From an uncultured Eubacteriales bacterium (GTDB lineage Bacteria > Bacillota > Clostridia > Oscillospirales > CAG-272), in NCBI GenBank assembly GCA_900546315.1, contig URCP01000109.1, positions 1-8,951 of the forward strand: DNA of 8,951 nucleotides. The letters are read 5' to 3'. The position numbers and the translations under genes were made by a program. The notes beneath the pieces are model-generated. The model had not been told where the DNA came from. It saw only the letters and a program-made list of their open reading frames with translations, and did not search any database. Shown piece after piece: positions 5,932 through 8,951 of the stretch (positions are counted from its first letter, which is position 1; every line of letters starts with the position of its first letter).

Positions 5932-6924
5932 TTACTTATTCCCGCTGAAATCCTCGAGCGGGAGTAACTTCTCGGTTGAGCCGTCCGACACGTCGATATA
6001 GAGCTTCACGCCCGGCAGGGTCTGCTCTATCATCTCATAGTACATACGTATCTTCGTGATATCCGGGTTCTTCGAGTACTCGTCGTACATAGCCTCAAAG
6101 AGCGCGATCTGCTTCACCGCGTCGTTTATCCGGTTCCGCTTCAGGTACTCCGCGTTCTGGATCAGCTTATCCGCCTTTGCCTGCGCGTTCGGGAGCTCGC
6201 TGTTCGAATACGCCTTCGCCTGGTTTATCGCGGTCTCCGCTCCCTGCTTCGCCGTCTCGACCGCCTTGAACGCCTCGATGACCGATTCTGTCGGAGGCTC
6301 GGAATCCTGAATCTTCACGTCGGTCAGGGTAAGCCCGATGTCATAATCCTCAAGTATCCCGGTCACAAGCTCCTTGACCCTCTGCTGTATGTCCGTCTTC
6401 CCGTCGGTCAGCACCGCGTCGACCGACGCCGAACCGACCACCGCGCGTATCTGCGACTGAATCAGGTTCTTGAGTATCGTCTCCGGCTGCCGCGAATTAT
6501 AGAGATACTTCACCGGGTCGGATATCTTGAACTCAATAAAGAAATCGACATTGACGATATTGTAATCCCCGGTTATCATCTTCGATTCCTTCTCGATCAC
6601 GTCATATCCCTCGGTACACCTCTCGTCGCTGCGGTATCCGAGCTCGATCTTCTCGTAGACGATGACGTCGACCTTATCGACACTCTGAATTCCGAACGGC
6701 AGCTTGAAGTGAAATCCGGCGCCGGTTATATCCGTCACCTTCCCAAAGGTCGTGACAACCGCCTGCTGCTTCTCGTCGACCGTATACCACGAGGTCGCGC
6801 CGATCGAAAGCGCGATAATCACGACCACCGCGGCGATTATCACCGTCCGCAGCTTCTTCGTGTCGAATTTCCGCGGAGGCTTCTGATAGAAAGTGTTTCC
6901 GCTCTGTGTGAAATTTCCGTTCAT
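5932..6924 (-). CDS. hflK: HflK-type SPFH membrane protein
   Basis: The 330-residue protein has a polar N-terminal tail, one membrane span at ~27-45, then an SPFH domain beginning SWYTVDEKQQAVVTTFGK, with GAGFHFKLPFGIQSVDKV (~68-85) and FFIEFKISDPVKYLY. The HflK mark is clear: a VKIQDSEPP segment followed by a long helix containing INQAKAYSN, LPNAQAKADKLIQNAEYLK and an LFEAMYDEY stretch. It should be the partner of HflC in a membrane cage around FtsH. The ATG at 6924 is chosen because AAAGGA lies 6 bases upstream; the frame stays open to an ATG at 6996, but that extension has no family similarity and no ribosome binding site. It is first in a two-gene operon with its own promoter, and a hairpin (6941-6959) stands directly before the ribosome binding site. 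Confidence 0.92.
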   Translation of the reverse strand: MNGNFTQSGNTFYQKPPRKFDTKKLRTVIIAAVVVIIALSIGATSWYTVDEKQQAVVTTFGKVTDITGAGFHFKLPFGIQSVDKVDVIVYEKIELGYRSDERCTEGYDVIEKESKMITGDYNIVNVDFFIEFKISDPVKYLYNSRQPETILKNLIQSQIRAVVGSASVDAVLTDGKTDIQQRVKELVTGILEDYDIGLTLTDVKIQDSEPPTESVIEAFKAVETAKQGAETAINQAKAYSNSELPNAQAKADKLIQNAEYLKRNRINDAVKQIALFEAMYDEYSKNPDITKIRMYYEMIEQTLPGVKLYIDVSDGSTEKLLPLEDFSGNK

Positions 6925-6940
6925 TTTGTTCCTTTCTCCC

Positions 6941-6959
6941 CGCTGAATGGGAATCAGCG
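6941..6959 (-). promoter_or_regulatory. Leader hairpin next to the hflK ribosome binding site
   Basis: CGCTGA and TCAGCG (6 bp) enclose a 7-base loop in the ~90-base hflK leader, ending about 4 bases before the GGAGAAAGGA region. It could modulate translation start or RNA stability. No U-run follows, so it is not a terminator. Confidence 0.45.
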
Positions 6960-7019
6960 CGATGGTCACGATGTAATTACAGTCACCGCAAATCATTTAA
7001 CATTCATCTGACCGTATAT

Positions 7020-7048
7020 ATTATATCAGATATGCGTTAACAGCGCAT
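7020..7048 (-). promoter_or_regulatory. Extended -10 promoter of hflKC with overlapping palindrome
   Basis: TGATATAAT (7028-7020) is a perfect extended -10 box; the -35 region is poor (ATGCGC at 17-base spacing). An inverted repeat, ATGCG-N7-CGCAT (7032-7048), covers the expected -35 and most of the spacer, a place where a bound repressor would block polymerase or an activator could replace the missing -35. The promoter call is firm; the operator call is inference. Confidence 0.65.
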
Positions 7049-7078
7049 GAACATATTATTCACGGTGTGTAAATTCGC

Positions 7079-7123
7079 AAAAAAAGCACCGGACGCATTC
7101 CTAATCGGAGCACATCCGGCACT
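7079..7123 (-). terminator. Intrinsic terminator of the ior-paaK-ACT operon
   Basis: AGUGCCGGA (7123-7115) pairs with UCCGGUGCU (7093-7085), nine pairs with two G-U, and is followed by a run of seven U (7085-7079, sharing one base with the stem). The 21-base loop contains a further small UCC/GGA pairing. It starts 16 bases after the ACT protein stop. Confidence 0.9.
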
Positions 7124-7139
7124 GCGGTATTTATGCTGT

Positions 7140-7553
7140 TCAGTCGTTCATTCCGGTGAAGCCGTTCTCCTTCAGGAGCTTAACAGCCTCATCCTCGTTC
7201 TCGATGCGCATGACGACATACGCCTCGTTCTCGCTCTTCGCGATGAACGCGTACATATACTCGATCTGGATATCGTGAGCGGCAAAGAGCTTCAGAACCG
7301 CGGCAAGTCCGCCCGGTCTGTCGTTTATCGCGGCGGTGATGACGCTCGTTATCGAGACGGTCAGCCCTGCCTCCTTGAGCACCCTCTGCACCATCTCCGG
7401 ATCGTCGACGATTATTCTGAGGATACCGAAGTGAGTCGTGTCCGCCACCGAAAGCGCGCGGATGTTGATGTCGTTCTTCGCGATGATCTCGGTGATCTCC
7501 GCGAGTCTTCCCGGCTTGTTCTCAACGAAAATGGATATCTGCTTGATTATCAT
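7140..7553 (-). CDS. Tandem ACT-domain protein of the aryl-pyruvate/phenylacetate-CoA operon
   Basis: The 137-residue protein is made only of two ACT domains: residues ~4-65, starting ISIFVENKPGRLAEITEII, and ~70-133, with NDRPGGLAAVLKLFAAHDIQ. Each has the N-K/R-P-G-x-L loop that forms the amino-acid binding site in ACT pairs. There is no catalytic or DNA-binding region, so it is probably a small-molecule sensor, perhaps for aromatic amino acids or their products (inference). It is commonly found beside paaK and indolepyruvate oxidoreductase genes in Clostridia and archaea, as here. An ideal AAGGAGGA lies 6 bases before the ATG, the strongest ribosome binding site in the window. It starts 24 bases after paaK and is the last gene before the terminator. 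Confidence 0.9.
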   Translation of the reverse strand: MIIKQISIFVENKPGRLAEITEIIAKNDINIRALSVADTTHFGILRIIVDDPEMVQRVLKEAGLTVSITSVITAAINDRPGGLAAVLKLFAAHDIQIEYMYAFIAKSENEAYVVMRIENEDEAVKLLKENGFTGMND

Positions 7554-7577
7554 GGTATATCCTCCTTAGTATTATAT

Positions 7578-8885
7578 TCAGTGAAGATTGCGCTTATCTA
7601 TGACGTGCTTTGACTTGCCTTCGCTGCGGGCGAGGGTGTTCGGCTCGACGAAGGTGATCTTCGCGGCGATTCCGAGAACCGACTGCATTGCCGCCGATAT
7701 CTTTGCCGCCATCGCCTCAAAGCCCCTGACCTGGTCGGTGAAGTTTTCCGCCGACACCTCGACCTGTATCTCCATCGTGTCGAGGTTGTTGACGCGGTCG
7801 ACAATGATCATATAGTGCGGATCGACGTTTCCGCAGGAGAGCAGCACGCTCTCGATCTGGGACGGGAAGACGTTCACGCCGCGGATGATGAGCATATCGT
7901 CGCTTCTGCCGCACGGCTTCGACATTCTGACGAAGGTCCTTCCGCACCCGCACTTCTCGTGCGTGATGCTCGCAATATCATGTGTGCGGTAGCGGATGAG
8001 CGGGAGAGCTTCCTTCGTGATGCAGGTGAAGACGATCTCGCCCTGCTCTCCGTCCGGCTTCGACTCGCCCGTGATCGGATCGATTATCTCGATAATGAAG
8101 TTATCCTCGTTGACATGGAGCCCGTTCTGGCACTCACAGTCGAACGCTACGCCGGGTCCGGAGATCTCAGAGAGACCGTAGATATCATACGCCTTGATGT
8201 GCAGGCGGCTCTCGATCTCGCGGCGCATCTCCTCTGTCCACGGCTCGGCGCCGAAGATGCCCGCCTTGAGGTTCAGCGACTCCGGGTCGATTCCGTGCTG
8301 CTTCATCGCGTCGGCGAGATAGAGCGCGTAGGACGGCGTGCAGCAGAGTATCGACGAATGGAAGTCCTGCATTATCGTGAGCTGTCTCGCGGTATTTCCG
8401 GTCGACGCGGGAATGACCGTCGCGCCCATCATCTCGGCGCCGTTGTGTATGCCGAGACCGCCGGTGAACAGTCCGTAGCCGTAGGAGACGTGAACGAAAT
8501 CGTCCTTTGTCGCTCCCGCCGCCACAAGAGCCCGCGCGGCGCATTCCGACCATATCTCTATGTCATGATGCGTGTACCCGACGACCGTCTGCTTTCCGGT
8601 GGTGCCGGAGGACGCGTGTATGCGCTGGAGCTCGGACGGCGGTACGGCGAACATACCATACGGGTAGTTGTCGCGGAGATCCTGCTTATATGTGAACGGG
8701 AGCTTCTTCAGGTCGTTCACCGAGAGAATGTCCTCCGGCTTCACACCTGCCTCGTCCATGCGCTTTCTGTACATCGGGACGTTCTTGTACGCGTGATACA
8801 CTGTGCGTGAAAGGTTATACGACTGGAGATGGAACAGCTGCTGGCGCGGCGCGGTCTCCATTGCCTCATTGAAATATCTTGTCAT
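7578..8885 (-). CDS. paaK: Phenylacetate-CoA ligase
   Basis: An adenylate-forming ligase that makes aryl-acetyl-CoA from aryl-acetate, ATP and CoA; next to an indolepyruvate oxidoreductase it may run in reverse to gain ATP from aryl-acetyl-CoA (inference). The 435-residue length is normal. Visible motifs are the phosphate loop SSGTTGK (92-98), YGLSE with ISGPG (236-245), IRYRTHDI (297-304), GRSDDMLIIRGVNVFPSQIE (326-345) and the C-terminal catalytic-lysine region SEGKSKHVID (421-430). The CECQ and HEKCGCG cysteines (250-252, 309-315) match the metal site described in some family members. AGGGGA lies 6 bases before the ATG, which starts 15 bases after the iorB-like stop. Cytoplasmic; substrate could be phenylacetate, indoleacetate or 4-hydroxyphenylacetate. 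Confidence 0.95.
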   Translation of the reverse strand: MTRYFNEAMETAPRQQLFHLQSYNLSRTVYHAYKNVPMYRKRMDEAGVKPEDILSVNDLKKLPFTYKQDLRDNYPYGMFAVPPSELQRIHASSGTTGKQTVVGYTHHDIEIWSECAARALVAAGATKDDFVHVSYGYGLFTGGLGIHNGAEMMGATVIPASTGNTARQLTIMQDFHSSILCCTPSYALYLADAMKQHGIDPESLNLKAGIFGAEPWTEEMRREIESRLHIKAYDIYGLSEISGPGVAFDCECQNGLHVNEDNFIIEIIDPITGESKPDGEQGEIVFTCITKEALPLIRYRTHDIASITHEKCGCGRTFVRMSKPCGRSDDMLIIRGVNVFPSQIESVLLSCGNVDPHYMIIVDRVNNLDTMEIQVEVSAENFTDQVRGFEAMAAKISAAMQSVLGIAAKITFVEPNTLARSEGKSKHVIDKRNLH

Positions 8886-8900
8886 GTGTTTCCCCTGTTC

Positions 8901-8951
8901 TCAGGCTCTGGCTCTGTCGCCGAGCTCGAAGGCTTTCAGATTCAGCTCAAG
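8901..8951 (-). CDS. iorB: C-terminal fragment, probable indolepyruvate ferredoxin oxidoreductase beta subunit
   Basis: Only the last 16 codons and a TGA are inside the window; the translation contains LELNLKAFELG followed by a short basic tail. This matches the usual end of IorB proteins as I remember it, and the position directly before paaK and the tandem-ACT gene fits the known iorA-iorB-paaK-ACT order. IorAB oxidises aryl-pyruvates to aryl-acetyl-CoA with reduction of ferredoxin. The fragment is too short to be certain alone. Confidence 0.6.
   Translation of the reverse strand, partial: LELNLKAFELGDRARA

Noticed and set aside
6925..6996. Longer hflK starting at the ATG at 6996
   Set aside because: The extra 24 residues are unlike any SPFH N-terminus, lack a ribosome binding site, and the ATG at 6924 has AAAGGA at ideal spacing.
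7815..8810. Open frame of 331 codons on the plus strand, opposite paaK
   Set aside because: Low-complexity Arg/Val/Leu/Asp composition typical of antisense shadows; paaK on the minus strand explains the region fully.

Overview
The window looks like a stretch of chromosome from an anaerobic, Gram-positive-type bacterium of class Clostridia, probably an uncultured gut lineage. The signs are a MecA-family adaptor, a family-4 Fe-S uracil-DNA glycosylase, a clostridial-style gene set for aryl-pyruvate fermentation (iorB-paaK-ACT), GGAGG-type ribosome binding sites, TATAAT promoters and GC-rich codon third positions. I saw no mobile element, CRISPR array, tRNA or rRNA. Every gene I can support is on the minus strand, so the order of transcription is right to left.

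Right end (8951 to 7079): the last 16 codons of a gene that looks like the indolepyruvate oxidoreductase beta subunit (iorB), then phenylacetate-CoA ligase (paaK) and a small tandem-ACT protein. They are separated by 15 and 24 bases and closed by a strong terminator. This is an aromatic 2-oxoacid oxidation operon, with the ACT protein as its probable ligand-sensing member.

Middle (7048 to 4976): the membrane SPFH pair hflK-hflC, with its own extended -10 promoter, a palindrome overlapping that promoter, a leader hairpin just before the hflK ribosome binding site, and a long hairpin terminator. Next (4921 to 3108) is a monocistronic membrane protein. It carries two copies of the CmpB-like 'putative ABC-transporter type IV' domain (PF06541) joined by a charged coiled coil of about 135 residues, and ends at a bidirectional terminator.

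Left part (3042 to 1): a MecA-like adaptor with an odd cysteine cluster near its C-terminus, followed by an operon with a near-consensus promoter inside the gap. That operon encodes the uracil-DNA glycosylase, an asparaginase, and a response-regulator-like DNA-binding protein with a degenerate receiver domain that runs off the window.

The most unusual observation is in the asparaginase. Its frame is interrupted by one in-frame TAG codon, and the same frame then continues for 44 codons of family-like C-terminal sequence to a TGA. No other gene here ends in TAG: four end in TAA and four in TGA, counting the iorB fragment and not counting the distal asparaginase stop. The TAG may be a fresh nonsense mutation, a sequence error, or a read-through or recoded amber codon; the window alone cannot decide.
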